This document shows, one piece after another, positions 63,990 to 64,000 of a DNA stretch of 64,000 nt (its first letter is position 1; every line of letters begins with the position of its first letter). The stretch is taken from assembly GCF_000373965.1 (NCBI RefSeq), contig NZ_KB892842.1, forward strand, positions 32,702 through 96,701, read 5' to 3'. Below the pieces are notes generated by a model. The model was not told the DNA's origin, made no database searches, and was given only the letters and a program-made list of their open reading frames with translations. A program made the translations under genes and the position numbers. This stretch comes from Uliginosibacterium gangwonense DSM 18521 (GTDB taxonomy: Bacteria > Pseudomonadota > Gammaproteobacteria > Burkholderiales > Rhodocyclaceae).

Positions 63990-64000
63990 GGTGCGGACGT

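Overview
The window looks like a chromosomal stretch of a Gram-negative proteobacterium. The signs are TonB-dependent receptors, a FadL-type porin, periplasmic binding proteins and lipoproteins. The gene content suggests a betaproteobacterium, but no rRNA or other marker gene is present, so this is inference only. No tRNA, rRNA, CRISPR array or recognisable riboswitch was seen.

Most of the window is concerned with importing and breaking down organic sulfur compounds. From the left edge to 9.1 kb, a tightly packed minus-strand operon holds two binding proteins, two permeases and an ATPase of the polar amino acid type. It also holds an FAD 2-hydroxyacid oxidase, an aminotransferase, a GST, a thiol-dioxygenase-like cupin and a cystathionine beta-lyase cut by the window edge. 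On the plus strand follow a four-domain rhodanese protein (9.3-10.9 kb) and ETF-quinone oxidoreductase (11.0-12.6 kb). A two-gene pectin island on the minus strand (rhamnogalacturonan lyase PL11 and a lipoprotein, 12.7-15.6 kb) is the main non-sulfur insert.

From 15.9 to 22.8 kb, a ribose-type ABC importer is joined to methionine-salvage genes mtnB, mtnD and mtnC, with mtnK convergent. This reads as methylthioribose import and salvage; mtnA is absent. From 23.2 to 28.4 kb, metN-metI-metQ is followed by two 2-hydroxyacid dehydrogenases, one of the GlcD (D) type and one of the FMN (L) type. From 28.6 to 37.7 kb a second methionine importer set (metQ, creatininase family, metN, metI) leads into a PaaK-like ligase, a four-subunit 2-oxoacid:ferredoxin oxidoreductase and a YbdL-like methionine aminotransferase. 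Cystathionine beta-synthase and a gamma-synthase/lyase follow (37.8-40.4 kb), forming reverse transsulfuration. An exported SAM hydrolase lies on the minus strand at 40.5-41.4 kb. Together these genes could turn methionine, its hydroxy analogue and SAM into the keto acid, an acyl-CoA and cysteine.

From 41.5 to 49.6 kb, a TonB-dependent receptor diverges from a tauABC-like importer. That importer is followed not by taurine dioxygenase but by a 39-residue membrane protein, an alpha/beta hydrolase with a Cys nucleophile, a radical-SAM-like protein with an unusual CX8CX2C motif and a flavin split-barrel protein. This is the strongest candidate for an undescribed system. Then come a FadL-like porin, a split YeeE/YedE sulfur transporter, a dipeptide/glutathione-type importer (52.7-58.2 kb), a second TonB-dependent receptor, a roughly 1 kb gene-free stretch with several inverted repeats, and an intact IS1182-type insertion sequence at the right edge.
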